From assembly GCF_013823285.1 (NCBI RefSeq), contig NZ_PNLV01000011.1:1-39894 (forward strand): DNA of 39,894 bases, read 5' to 3'. Both the position numbers and the translations under genes were made by a program. This stretch comes from Brevundimonas sp. (GTDB lineage: Bacteria; Pseudomonadota; Alphaproteobacteria; Caulobacterales; Caulobacteraceae). The notes below the pieces were generated by a model, which was not told where the DNA came from, made no database searches, and saw nothing but the letters and a program-made list of their open reading frames with translations. The stretch's first letter is position 1, and each line of letters starts with the position of its first letter. Below, in pieces: positions 26,201 through 32,588 of this stretch.

Positions 26201-26504
26201 GGCCATGGAGGAGCTGGCTTTCGACATCCTGACGGCCGAGGTCAACAGTCTGGATGAAGGGCGGCTGGGGGTGTTGTTCCGCATCCGGGGGCGGCATGAT
26301 CCGCCGCAGCGGCAGGAACTGCGCCTGACCCTGTCCGAACTGATCAGCCGGGACTTCCTGAAGCGGGAACTGCCCCTGCCGTCGGGCACCGAGATCGATT
26401 TGACGCTGGACACCACCCTGAACCTGAACGAGCTGGTTTCGGACCTCCTGTCCCTGAACCGGGCCCGGCGGGGCGAGGCCGAAGAGAATTCCGATGAAGA
26501 GTGA
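23262..26504 (+). CDS. ydbH: YdbH-type AsmA-like intermembrane phospholipid transport protein
   Basis: About 1080 aa. After a basic Arg-rich N-terminus comes a single membrane helix (LLIVLLVILGLLAAAVLTLY). A very long beta-rich periplasmic region follows, built of repeated amphipathic strands as in AsmA-like bridge proteins. The C-terminal region, with LAYQAMEELAFDILTAEVNS and GRLGVLFRIRGRHDPPQ and ending in NLNELVSDLL, is characteristic of YdbH. In Escherichia coli YdbH partners the lipoprotein YnbE to bridge the inner and outer membranes for phospholipid transport. The next two genes here are ynbE and ydbL. The start at 23262 has AGGGGCGG upstream; ATGs at 23166 and 23187 would add a leader without family likeness. 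Confidence 0.88.
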   Translation: MQDDGARVSETQDSQPASPVIPDGARRRRRRRPGRGSARLLIVLLVILGLLAAAVLTLYAARREAARQVLVGWLERRGIEAEVEIERLEVDSLTARIRVGDPADPDFSVERVEMDYALGMPWSEAGLGLTPGRIRLIRPVLRASWRGGVFSMGSLDPLIEEFRGRPPGPDARGPLVLIEQGRLNLATDYGPLDVRADARIEDGRLMRLSARAGEAALASGDTRINLSGARLDLVTTGGRARLDLAAIVGDMAGPGMSGEDVRLGLSGEVPYPDLDARRSQGDVDMTATLAAGRLEAGDFAGRAVGARIVLNGRVNGWLEAFQLIGDSEGMIGADALTLGQTSASTARLSFSETALDVSGRDGALRWRLDGPMTLLADRMRSGDLMLAGVDVRSGAVSAGGRGGAGRASAFEITAPASVRARRLTFGDLDLTGLEGRMDADVTGDGIVLAETAGRLRAARGRWPLLGAPGADDPPELAALKQALGGFRLEASSFRLRTGSTGTELVLGQAARITPLNGGLITLGAHPGAPLYAARPGQTGGGALILTGTAPETDVRVQVPEWRLTPGGFTAALDGVAGFNFGFARDVDVTAAGTLTSGGGRLTFRPNGCVAITADQLAFGENDARGLSGDLCADDGPMVTVADGGWTAAGRMRGAAAEVPFLAMRFSDMAGPLTVRGASAGLQMDAVFEAARVADTTQPRRFHPLDAAGAASLASDVWQGRFEVSMGPHRLGSVDLKHDGRAEAGGVAFDATGLVFAGDGLQPDDVTPLTEGLIDSPVTGGAGFVGRFDWTSEGVTSGGVLTVQDLDFVSPAGPVTGLNGAVAFTSLTPLITAPDQRLTAEGLAALAPVTDLNLLFELGAGSFQVSGVDLDVAGGHVIIEPFNVPLDRTQPFAGTLVFEEVQLGELLGGAGFGEQVALNAVVSGRVPFTWNAENGFRVIGGSLYAVQPGRLEIEREALSGLEAGGGGEDVPPNVVQDLAYQAMEELAFDILTAEVNSLDEGRLGVLFRIRGRHDPPQRQELRLTLSELISRDFLKRELPLPSGTEIDLTLDTTLNLNELVSDLLSLNRARRGEAEENSDEE

Positions 26505-26585
26505 TGAAACTTCGCCGTTCAGCGCGGGTTCACGCTAGATGGTGCTTATGAATGTGAAACGTTCAAACCGTGGAGCCTGCCGCCC

Positions 26586-26774
26586 ATGATCTCGAAACGC
26601 GAAATCGCCGCCGTCTGCGCCATGGCCCTTGTGGGCGGCGTGGCCGCATGCGCCCCGACGATCCGGCTGCAGGTGGATCCCATCCAGATCTACGCCAAGC
26701 TGGACGCCGACGTGCGTGTCCGTCTCGACCAGGAGCTGCGTCAGCTTCTGGAAGAGAACCCCAACCTGTTCTGA
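26586..26774 (+). CDS. ynbE: YnbE-like outer-membrane lipoprotein
   Basis: A 62-aa lipoprotein with a lipobox ending in Cys22 (GGVAAC). The mature sequence APTIRLQVDPIQIYAKLDA then VRVRLDQELRQLLEENPNLF matches the YnbE family: a short strand segment, then a helix. In E. coli YnbE multimerises in the outer membrane and contacts the C-terminus of YdbH to complete the lipid-transport bridge. Its position right after ydbH and 12 bp before ydbL supports the assignment. It could easily be missed because of its size. Confidence 0.88.
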   Translation: MISKREIAAVCAMALVGGVAACAPTIRLQVDPIQIYAKLDADVRVRLDQELRQLLEENPNLF

Positions 26775-26786
26775 TCGGAGGATCGG

Positions 26787-27149
26787 ATGATGAATTTCCG
26801 CAAGCTGTTCGTGATCGGCGCCGCTGTCGCCGCCCTCGGCGTGGCCGGCGCCTCGCTGGCCCAGACCAACGCCCAGAAGTCCATGATCGATCAGGCCAAG
26901 GTCGAGGGCGTGGTGGGCGAGCAGGCCGACGGCTATCTGGGCTTCCGCTCGGGAACGTCGGACTCCGCCCTGCAGGAGGCCGTGCGCGTGACCAATGAGG
27001 CGCGCCGTCAGGCCTACGCCGCCCGGGCCGCCGAGACCGGCGTGTCCACCGAGGTGGCCGCCGCGCGCATGTTCGAAGCCCTGTTGCGGGCCCGTCTCTC
27101 CCGGGGCGAATGGTACCGCAACGCCCAAGGCCAGTGGGTCCAGAACTGA
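26787..27149 (+). CDS. ydbL: YdbL family periplasmic protein (DUF1318)
   Basis: A 120-aa protein with a signal peptide cleaved near GASLAQ. The mature part (AKVEGVVGEQADGYLGFRSG, then VTNEARRQAYAARAAETGV) is the YdbL/DUF1318 signature. YdbL is thought to modulate the YdbH-YnbE bridge; its exact role is not settled. GGAGGA lies five bases before the ATG at 26787; a second ATG follows immediately and either could be used. It is the third gene of the conserved ydbH-ynbE-ydbL set. Confidence 0.88.
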   Translation: MMNFRKLFVIGAAVAALGVAGASLAQTNAQKSMIDQAKVEGVVGEQADGYLGFRSGTSDSALQEAVRVTNEARRQAYAARAAETGVSTEVAAARMFEALLRARLSRGEWYRNAQGQWVQN

Positions 27150-27205
27150 TCGATCGGTCTGAACCCGCCTCGGTCTCGGCGCCCGACACCGGGCCCGGAA
27201 GTTCG

Positions 27206-27231
27206 CCCGTCCCCCCCCGAAAGGGGACGGG
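27206..27231 (+). promoter_or_regulatory. Hairpin occluding the ribosome site of the next gene
   Basis: CCCGTCCCC (27206-27214) is fully complementary to GGGGACGGG (27223-27231), with an eight-base CCCCGAAA loop. The right arm is the G-rich ribosome-binding region of the ATG at 27233. In the folded state initiation should be blocked, which fits a thermosensor, an RNA-binding site or an sRNA target. The structure is read from sequence; the function is inferred. Confidence 0.5.
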
Positions 27232-27232
27232 G

Positions 27233-27496
27233 ATGGGCCGACGTGTGGCCCTGACCCTGCTTGCCGCCGCCGTTCTGGCCGGCCTGTCGGTGGCGGCCAT
27301 GGGCTGGGGCTGGGGCGCCATGGGCGCATCGCCCATGACGGTTCACGGCTGGATCGCTCTCAGCATCGGCGCGGTCGGAACCGCCCTGCTCACCGCCGGT
27401 CTGATGATCCTGGCCTTTCACTCGCACCGCAGCGGCCATGACGACCGTGTCGAGCCCACCGAATTAATTGACGAGCGGATCAGGCGGCGGTTCTGA
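27233..27496 (+). CDS. Small two-helix inner-membrane protein, unknown
   Basis: An 87-aa protein with two predicted membrane helices (about 5-27, LTLLAAAVLAGLSVAAMGWG, and about 38-62, ALSIGAVGTALLTAGLMILA) and a charged His/Arg/Asp-rich C-terminal tail (FHSHRSGHDDRVEPTELIDE). No family recognised. The start at 27233 is chosen because GGGGACGGGG precedes it and the first helix begins at once; a longer frame from 27110 lies inside ydbL. Its ribosome site lies in a stable hairpin. Its 3' end overlaps the convergent DNA methyltransferase gene by 17 bp. Confidence 0.65.
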   Translation: MGRRVALTLLAAAVLAGLSVAAMGWGWGAMGASPMTVHGWIALSIGAVGTALLTAGLMILAFHSHRSGHDDRVEPTELIDERIRRRF

Positions 27497-28610
27497 CCGC
27501 GTCCTCCAGCAATGGCCGCAGGATCTGGTCCGCCAGGGCGCGGACCACCGGCACGGCCACCGCATCTCCCATCAACTTCAGGGCCGCCATTTCTCCGGTC
27601 GGCAGCCTGTAGCTGTCCGGCAGGCCCATCAGCCGCGCCGCCTCGCGGCCCGTCAGGCGCCGCACGCGGATCTGGCCCGCCTGACAGACCACCACGAACT
27701 GACGCGATGACCCCCCTGCGGGCGTGCGCAGGCACCCGGCGAGGCCGTCAAGGCGGATCTCCAGCCGCTGGACCTTCACGCCATTCTCGACCCGCACCCG
27801 GCGGTAGGCGGCGCCGACCCGCCGTTCGCCCGACGCGACCGCCGCATCCAGACGGGCCCGGTGCAGGGGCGACAGCAAATCCAGCAGGGGCGCCGCCTTC
27901 TCATCTTCCAACCAGTCGACCGCGTCATCCGGCTGCAGGAGGGCGGCCAGGTCAGTGTTGCGGCGCGGCGGCGCGGCCAGCCGCCACCAGACCCAGCCCG
28001 CCCTGAGGCCGTCGGGGAGGGCGGCGTGGGCGGCGCGGATGCGGGCGGAATGGAAGGGGTCGGCTCCGCTCCCGACGTCCGCGACCGGCCGGCGCGAGGC
28101 GATGAGGAACAGGCGGGGCCGCGACTGGGGCAGCCACAGGGCCGCGTCAGCCTCGACCGCTCCGAAGACATAGCCCCCGTCCTGCAGCGCACGGCACACG
28201 GCTGCGAAATCACGCCCATGGTTCGAGGTGAGCAGGCCCATGACGTTCTCGATCACGATCACGCCCGGCGCCCGGCCCTGCTCGGCCAGACCGGTCATCA
28301 ACCGCCAGAACCCCCAGAAGGCCCCTGAGCGCCGGGCGTCCAGCCCGCCCCGCGCCCCGGCCAGGCTGACATCCTGACAGGGGGACGACGCCCAGGCCAG
28401 ATCGGCCTGGCCGGGCAGGTCGCCCGGCGTCAGGTCCCAGACGTCGGCCAGCCGCAGGATGTCGGGATCGACGTGATTGGCGCGCCAGCTGGCGGCTTTG
28501 GCCCCATCCAGATCATTGGCGAAGGTCGTGCGGAAACCCGTCAGGCCCAGCCCGGCCAGCCCGCCCCCGGCGAAGAACTCATAGAGGTTGAACGGCCCGC
28601 GATTCGCCAT
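27480..28610 (-). CDS. DNA (cytosine-5) methyltransferase, no cognate nuclease seen
   Basis: A 376-aa C5-cytosine methyltransferase. Motif I (FFAGGGLAGLGL) binds SAM, motif IV has the catalytic Cys78 (SSPCQDVS), motif VI is ENV at 121-123, and motif VIII is QSRPRLFLIAS. After a target-recognition region (about 200-315) come motif IX (RRLTGREAARLMGLPDSY) and motif X (GDAVAVPVVRAL). All are intact, so it should be active. No restriction endonuclease or very-short-patch repair gene adjoins it, so it looks like an orphan methyltransferase with a possible epigenetic role, or a restriction-modification remnant. The recognition sequence cannot be read by eye. Base composition is like its surroundings. 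Confidence 0.92.
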   Translation of the reverse strand: MANRGPFNLYEFFAGGGLAGLGLTGFRTTFANDLDGAKAASWRANHVDPDILRLADVWDLTPGDLPGQADLAWASSPCQDVSLAGARGGLDARRSGAFWGFWRLMTGLAEQGRAPGVIVIENVMGLLTSNHGRDFAAVCRALQDGGYVFGAVEADAALWLPQSRPRLFLIASRRPVADVGSGADPFHSARIRAAHAALPDGLRAGWVWWRLAAPPRRNTDLAALLQPDDAVDWLEDEKAAPLLDLLSPLHRARLDAAVASGERRVGAAYRRVRVENGVKVQRLEIRLDGLAGCLRTPAGGSSRQFVVVCQAGQIRVRRLTGREAARLMGLPDSYRLPTGEMAALKLMGDAVAVPVVRALADQILRPLLEDAVRTAA

Positions 28611-28692
28611 GCGGCGACGCTAGCCCACCCTGCGCCCCCTTGCACGACTGACGTCGGGCCGGGCAGTCTGGGGCGTCAACGGAGACCTCACC

Positions 28693-29154
28693 ATGCGCGC
28701 CCTCGCCCTTCTCGCTCCTCTCGCCGTCCTGACCCTCACCGCCTGCTCCCAGGGCGACTCGCCGGACCAGCCCGCGCCCGCGCCGGCGGAGCCCGACGCG
28801 GTTCTGGGCGGGGTGAACTTGGACGAACCCCTGCGGGCGCTGGGCACCGAACCGTTCTGGGCGGTCAACATCGACGGGGACGGCCTGGTCTATTCCGGGG
28901 TCGACCGGCCGGAGGAGCGGGCCCCCCACGCCGGGCCGCAGATGGCGGGAGCCACCGCCATGTGGAGCGGCCAGACCGACCAGGGCCGGGTCCTCAGCGT
29001 CACCCTGATCGAGACCCGATGTTCGGACGGCATGAGCGACCGGACCTACCCGCTGACCGCGCGGGTCGAGATTGGCGAGGAGGTTCTGAACGGCTGCGCC
29101 GCTTCGGTGGACTTTCTGATGAACACCGACGAACGGGGCGAGCCGCGAGGCTGA
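28693..29154 (+). CDS. COG3650-like lipoprotein
   Basis: A 153-aa lipoprotein (lipobox LTLTAC, Cys18) with a Pro/Ala-rich spacer and a compact domain. The domain carries the recognisable motifs LGTEPFWAVNIDGDGLVY and CSDGMSDRTYPLTARVEIG followed by LNGCAAS. These are typical of the COG3650 group of uncharacterised envelope proteins, often found next to HslJ/META-type domains. Two cysteines (in TRCSDG and NGCAAS) probably form a disulfide. No partner is evident from the neighbours. Its function is unknown; an envelope or stress role is only a guess. Confidence 0.75.
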   Translation: MRALALLAPLAVLTLTACSQGDSPDQPAPAPAEPDAVLGGVNLDEPLRALGTEPFWAVNIDGDGLVYSGVDRPEERAPHAGPQMAGATAMWSGQTDQGRVLSVTLIETRCSDGMSDRTYPLTARVEIGEEVLNGCAASVDFLMNTDERGEPRG

Positions 29155-29276
29155 GCGGCAGGGTCACCCACCGCCGGTCGCCACGAAATCGCCCAAATTG
29201 AGCCCGGAAAGGGTTCTTCAACCCTTGGCGAACATGATTTACAGCTTGTGACGCGAAACGTCCGGAGCACGCCAAC

Positions 29277-29804
29277 ATGACAAAACGGCTCACCGCCGCA
29301 ATGGTTGCGGTCTCGCTTGGGTTCTTCACCCTGGCCACGCCCCAGACCGCCCGAGCCGATGATCCCTACTGGCAGTGTGTGACCTTCGCGCGTCTTCTGT
29401 CGGGCATCCAGATCTTCGGCGACGCGTGGACCTGGTGGCGTCAGGCCGTCAGCAATTTCCGCACCGGCGAGGCGCCCGAGGCCGGATCGGTGCTGGTGTT
29501 CCAGCCCCACGGGCGCATGAACCGCGGCCATGTGGCGGTGGTCAGCGACATTCTGACCGAGCGGGTCATCCGCGTCACCCACGCCAACTGGGGGGGCAGC
29601 CGCGGCCGCGTCGAGGAGAACGTCACCGTGGTGGACGTCTCGCCCGCCGGGGACTGGAGCCGGGTCAAGGTCTGGTACAATCCGATCAATGGCCTGGGGT
29701 CCACCGTCTATCCGACCTATGGCTTCGTCTATCGCAGCGCCGAGGGCGCCACCCGCGACGCCATCCAGACCGCCCGCGCCGGCCAGGCGCAGGGTCAGCC
29801 CTGA
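29277..29804 (+). CDS. Exported CHAP-domain amidase/endopeptidase
   Basis: A 175-aa protein with a signal peptide cleaved after TARA. The mature part is a CHAP domain of the NlpC/P60 papain-like clan: nucleophile Cys34 in YWQCVTFAR, catalytic His85 in NRGHVAVVS and probable Asn104 in THANWGG. CHAP enzymes cleave peptidoglycan peptides or amides. The single, short domain without a cell-wall anchor resembles secreted CHAP proteins common in Alphaproteobacteria. It stands alone on this strand, and its 3' end overlaps the convergent hydrolase gene by 10 bp. Confidence 0.85.
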   Translation: MTKRLTAAMVAVSLGFFTLATPQTARADDPYWQCVTFARLLSGIQIFGDAWTWWRQAVSNFRTGEAPEAGSVLVFQPHGRMNRGHVAVVSDILTERVIRVTHANWGGSRGRVEENVTVVDVSPAGDWSRVKVWYNPINGLGSTVYPTYGFVYRSAEGATRDAIQTARAGQAQGQP

Positions 29805-30670
29805 TCGGACGCTGACAGACTTCGCCTGAGCGCGGCGCGCGCCGCCTCGGGCTGAATCATCGGAAAGAAGTGGGTTCCCTCCGGAACCGTCTCCACCGTG
29901 ACGCCGGGAATCTGTCCCGGCCCCAGGCTGCACGTGGATCCGCGCGCGCCCTTCAGGATGTGGACCGGCCGCTCCATGCGGCGGAGAACGGGCCAGGGGT
30001 CGTGCCCCTGGGCGGCGTAGTTCGACGCTTCCCATCCCGGCGCGCAGACAAGTTCGACGCCGTCCTCCACATCCCGGAATCCTTCGGCCACATAGTCGGC
30101 CAAGGCCTGTTCGGGCCAGTCCCGGAAAGCGCCGCGGCCGCGATAGGCCTCGATCGCCGCGTTCCGGCTGTCGAACCGGGCGCGGCGGCGCAGGGCGCCG
30201 GCCACCAGCGGGTAGCGACGCGCCATCCGGCCGGCCAGCGGCCAGCTCATCATCAGGGAGGCCGGGCGCGGCAGGATCACCGGATCGAACATGACCACCG
30301 ACCGCACCCGGTGCTGGCGGCGCTCGGCGGCCAGCAGGGCCACGACCGCCCCCATGGAGTGACCGGCCAGCACGACCGGCGGCCCGTCCACCGCGTCGAT
30401 CAGGGCGATCAGGTCGTCGCGGAAGTCATGCCAGTTGCGCCGCCAGACGGGATCGGCGGGAAGCCTGCTGCGTCCGTGGCCGCGCAGATCCGGCGCATGG
30501 ATGCGCGCCTTGCCGGCCAGGGGCTCCAGCAGGAAGCGGTAGGTCGCGGCGTTGAAGCCGTTGGCGTGAACGAAGATCAGGTCGACGGGATGGCGCGGGT
30601 CGCCCAGGTCCAGCCCTGATATCGATCCATCCCCCTGGCCGGGGACAGCCTCGCTCGAGGGTGAGGTCAT
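29795..30670 (-). CDS. Cytoplasmic alpha/beta hydrolase
   Basis: A 291-aa alpha/beta hydrolase without a signal peptide. Motifs in order: oxyanion segment FVHANGFNAATY, DLRGHGRS, nucleophile elbow GHSMGA (serine), and a catalytic histidine in PEGTHFFPMIQPE. The shape HANGF is typical of a subgroup of bacterial lipase/esterase-like hydrolases of unknown substrate. It lies 12 bp after the Fur/Zur-type regulator gene and is probably co-transcribed with it; any link to zinc is not evident from the sequence. Confidence 0.82.
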   Translation of the reverse strand: MTSPSSEAVPGQGDGSISGLDLGDPRHPVDLIFVHANGFNAATYRFLLEPLAGKARIHAPDLRGHGRSRLPADPVWRRNWHDFRDDLIALIDAVDGPPVVLAGHSMGAVVALLAAERRQHRVRSVVMFDPVILPRPASLMMSWPLAGRMARRYPLVAGALRRRARFDSRNAAIEAYRGRGAFRDWPEQALADYVAEGFRDVEDGVELVCAPGWEASNYAAQGHDPWPVLRRMERPVHILKGARGSTCSLGPGQIPGVTVETVPEGTHFFPMIQPEAARAALRRSLSASDQG

Positions 30671-30682
30671 TCCCGGTTCCGT

Positions 30683-31165
30683 TCAGTCCGCGCGACAGTC
30701 GGCGCAGCGGCCGTGGCCCTCGATGGTCACGCGCTCCAGCACATAGCCGTTCTGTTCGGCCGGGCCGGACAGGCCGGCGGCGGCCGGAGGGCTCACCTCC
30801 ACCGCCGCGCCGCAGCAGTCGCAGATCAGGAAGGCGGCGGCGTGGGCCCGCTCGCCGTGACTGCAGGCCACATAGGCGCTGATGGAGGCGATGCGGTGAG
30901 CCAGGCCCAGGCGCTCCAGGAATTCGAGGGCGCGGTAGACTGTGGGCGGCTTGGCGGCCTGGCCGTCCGCGCCGTAGGCGGCGATGAGGTCATAGGCCTT
31001 GACCGGTTCGCCCGAGGCCAGCAGCAGCTCCAGAACCCGGCGCCGGGGGCCGGTCATGCGCTCTCCCCGCCTGACGCAGCGCGCCTCGGCGTCGCCCAGG
31101 GCGGCGTTGACGTCGGCCGGACCGAGGCCGGTGTCATGTCGGTGGTGTGCGCAGGCTTCGCCCAT
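30683..31165 (-). CDS. zur: Fur family transcriptional regulator, probably Zur
   Basis: A 160-aa Fur-family repressor. The winged helix (MTGPRRRVLELLLASGEPVKA, then PPTVYRALEFLERLGLAHRI) precedes a dimerisation domain with the structural zinc ligands CDCCG and CADC and with CSHGERAHAAAFLICD. The sequence type (early Cys/His-rich N-terminus GEACAHHRHD, CSHGE) favours the zinc-sensing Zur group over Fur. I do not see a zinc transporter next to it or a clear Zur box in its leader. It is the first gene of a two-gene unit with an alpha/beta hydrolase. Confidence 0.8.
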   Translation of the reverse strand: MGEACAHHRHDTGLGPADVNAALGDAEARCVRRGERMTGPRRRVLELLLASGEPVKAYDLIAAYGADGQAAKPPTVYRALEFLERLGLAHRIASISAYVACSHGERAHAAAFLICDCCGAAVEVSPPAAAGLSGPAEQNGYVLERVTIEGHGRCADCRAD

Positions 31166-31276
31166 GCCCTCCAGCTAATGGCTTGCGTTCGGAATCGCAA
31201 CGCTTCGCGGCGCGTTGCCGTTAGGGACCTTGTGGGCTAGAAGGCGCGCTTCCCTTTCAAACCGAGCCTCGAGTTC

Positions 31277-32068
31277 ATGTCCGACACCCAAGCGCCCGAA
31301 AGCCCGATCTCCGGCAACGTCCTGTTCTACAGCCAGCCCGAACCGCTGAATATGGAGCGCCACGGCAAGCTGGGCGTGAACCAGGCCGAGAAGCCCTACG
31401 CCTTCGTGGGCGGCACCAATGCGGTGCCTCTGACGGTGACCGAATTCTCGCCGGCGGCCCTGTCCTTCCCGGTGGTGTTCCTGGGTGATCCGAAGTCGCC
31501 GGTGGCGATCATGGGCCTGCGTCAGGACCAGAACCTCTTCGTGGACGAGGCGGGGCAGTATCTGTCCAGCGCCTATCTGCCGGCCTTCGTGCGCCGCTAT
31601 CCCTTCGTCTTCGCCAATGACGAGGAGAACAAGCGCATGGTCCTGTGCATCGACCGCGGCGCGCCGTTCATCGCCGAAGGCGGCCAGGTGCCCCTGTTCG
31701 ACGGCGACAAGCCCAGCGCCTTCACCGAGCAGGCCATGAAATTCTGCAACGACTTCGAACTGGAGCGCCAGCGCACGACCCGCTTCGTGGAGATGCTGGA
31801 GGAGCTGGATCTGTTCGAGATCAAGGAAGCCACCTTCACCCCGCGCAACCCGGACGGCTCGCCCGCTCCGGTGCAGAAGCTGGCCCAGTACTACGCCGTC
31901 TCCGAGGACAAGCTGAAGGCCCTGCCGGCCGAAAAGCTGGCTGAACTGCGAGACAACGGCGCCCTGGGCCAGATCTACGCCCATCTGGTGTCGCTGCTGG
32001 GCTGGGACCGGCTGGTGGCCATGACCCTGGATCGGGCCGGGCCGGTTCCGGCCGTCGCCAACGCCTGA
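31277..32068 (+). CDS. SapC family protein
   Basis: A 263-aa soluble protein of the SapC family. Recognisable segments include NVLFYSQPEPLNMERHGKLG, FPVVFLGDPKSPVAIMGLR, YLPAFVRRYPFVFA, CIDRGAPFI and LFDGDKPSAFTEQAMKFC. The family is named for a Campylobacter protein linked to S-layer export, but in Alphaproteobacteria its role is undefined; cupin-like or peptide-modifying functions have been proposed. No signal peptide is seen. It is monocistronic, with its own strong terminator. The leader contains GGAAT-N17-CGTT, one mismatch from an EcfG promoter. Confidence 0.85.
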   Translation: MSDTQAPESPISGNVLFYSQPEPLNMERHGKLGVNQAEKPYAFVGGTNAVPLTVTEFSPAALSFPVVFLGDPKSPVAIMGLRQDQNLFVDEAGQYLSSAYLPAFVRRYPFVFANDEENKRMVLCIDRGAPFIAEGGQVPLFDGDKPSAFTEQAMKFCNDFELERQRTTRFVEMLEELDLFEIKEATFTPRNPDGSPAPVQKLAQYYAVSEDKLKALPAEKLAELRDNGALGQIYAHLVSLLGWDRLVAMTLDRAGPVPAVANA

Positions 32069-32088
32069 TCCCGGCGGACCCGAAAATT

Positions 32089-32123
32089 AAAGAGGCGGCG
32101 GAGCGATCCGCCGCCTCTTTTTT
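32089..32123 (+). terminator. Intrinsic terminator after sapC-like gene
   Basis: AAAGAGGCGGCGGA (32089-32102) pairs perfectly with TCCGCCGCCTCTTT (32107-32120) across a GCGA loop and runs into a six-T tract. The A-rich left side means it could also act on the opposite strand, for the convergent hot-dog gene. Confidence 0.95.
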
Positions 32124-32184
32124 GTGCGCTAACGGCCCCTGGTCTGCTTGAGCGCGAGTTTATGCGCGTCGCCGGCCGCCGGTC

Positions 32185-32586
32185 TCAGCGGCGCAGGAGC
32201 AGGGTTCGCGACAGGCAGGAGAAGACCAGACGCCCATCCTCGTCCAGCAGGTCGTGCTGGGCGATGACGACGCCCCGGCCGTCGCCGACCGGATCCTTGC
32301 CCATCACCGTCATGCGTCCGCGAAGCAGTTCGCCGGAGGGCGGGTTTCGCATGAAGCGCAGGGCGTCCACAGCAAGGCCCTTGCTGACCGCCATGCCGCG
32401 CTCCGCCTCATCCGCCAGTCTGCGCCACAGGGCATAGACCATCGCATCCGGCGCGCCGTCGGCCGCGGGCCAGTGGGGCGCGAACCGTTCGATAAAGCCG
32501 GCTAGCGCCTCGCCGTCCACCGCACAGGCTCCGATGGGGAGCACCTGACCGACCTGGATGTCCTCGAAATGCAGGGCGTCGGCCAT
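32185..32586 (-). CDS. MaoC-like hot-dog fold protein, probably non-catalytic
   Basis: A 133-aa protein beginning FEDIQVGQVLPIG, a typical MaoC/hot-dog N-terminus. It continues through LRFMRNPPSGELLRGRMTVMG to LLDEDGRLVFSCLSRTLLLRR, the strands of the hot-dog sheet. The D-x-N-x-x-H active-site motif of MaoC dehydratases is absent: the equivalent region reads FAPHWPAADGAPDAMVY. It may be an acyl-CoA-binding or thioesterase-like relative, or an inactive partner. It lies 2 bp after the oxidoreductase gene, so both form one operon. Confidence 0.7.
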   Translation of the reverse strand: MADALHFEDIQVGQVLPIGACAVDGEALAGFIERFAPHWPAADGAPDAMVYALWRRLADEAERGMAVSKGLAVDALRFMRNPPSGELLRGRMTVMGKDPVGDGRGVVIAQHDLLDEDGRLVFSCLSRTLLLRR

Positions 32587-32588
32587 GC

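Noticed and set aside
31191-31216. GGAAT-N17-CGTT before the sapC-like gene
   Set aside because: One mismatch in the critical -35 box (GGAAT); such near matches are expected by chance. Kept only as a remark in the gene entry.
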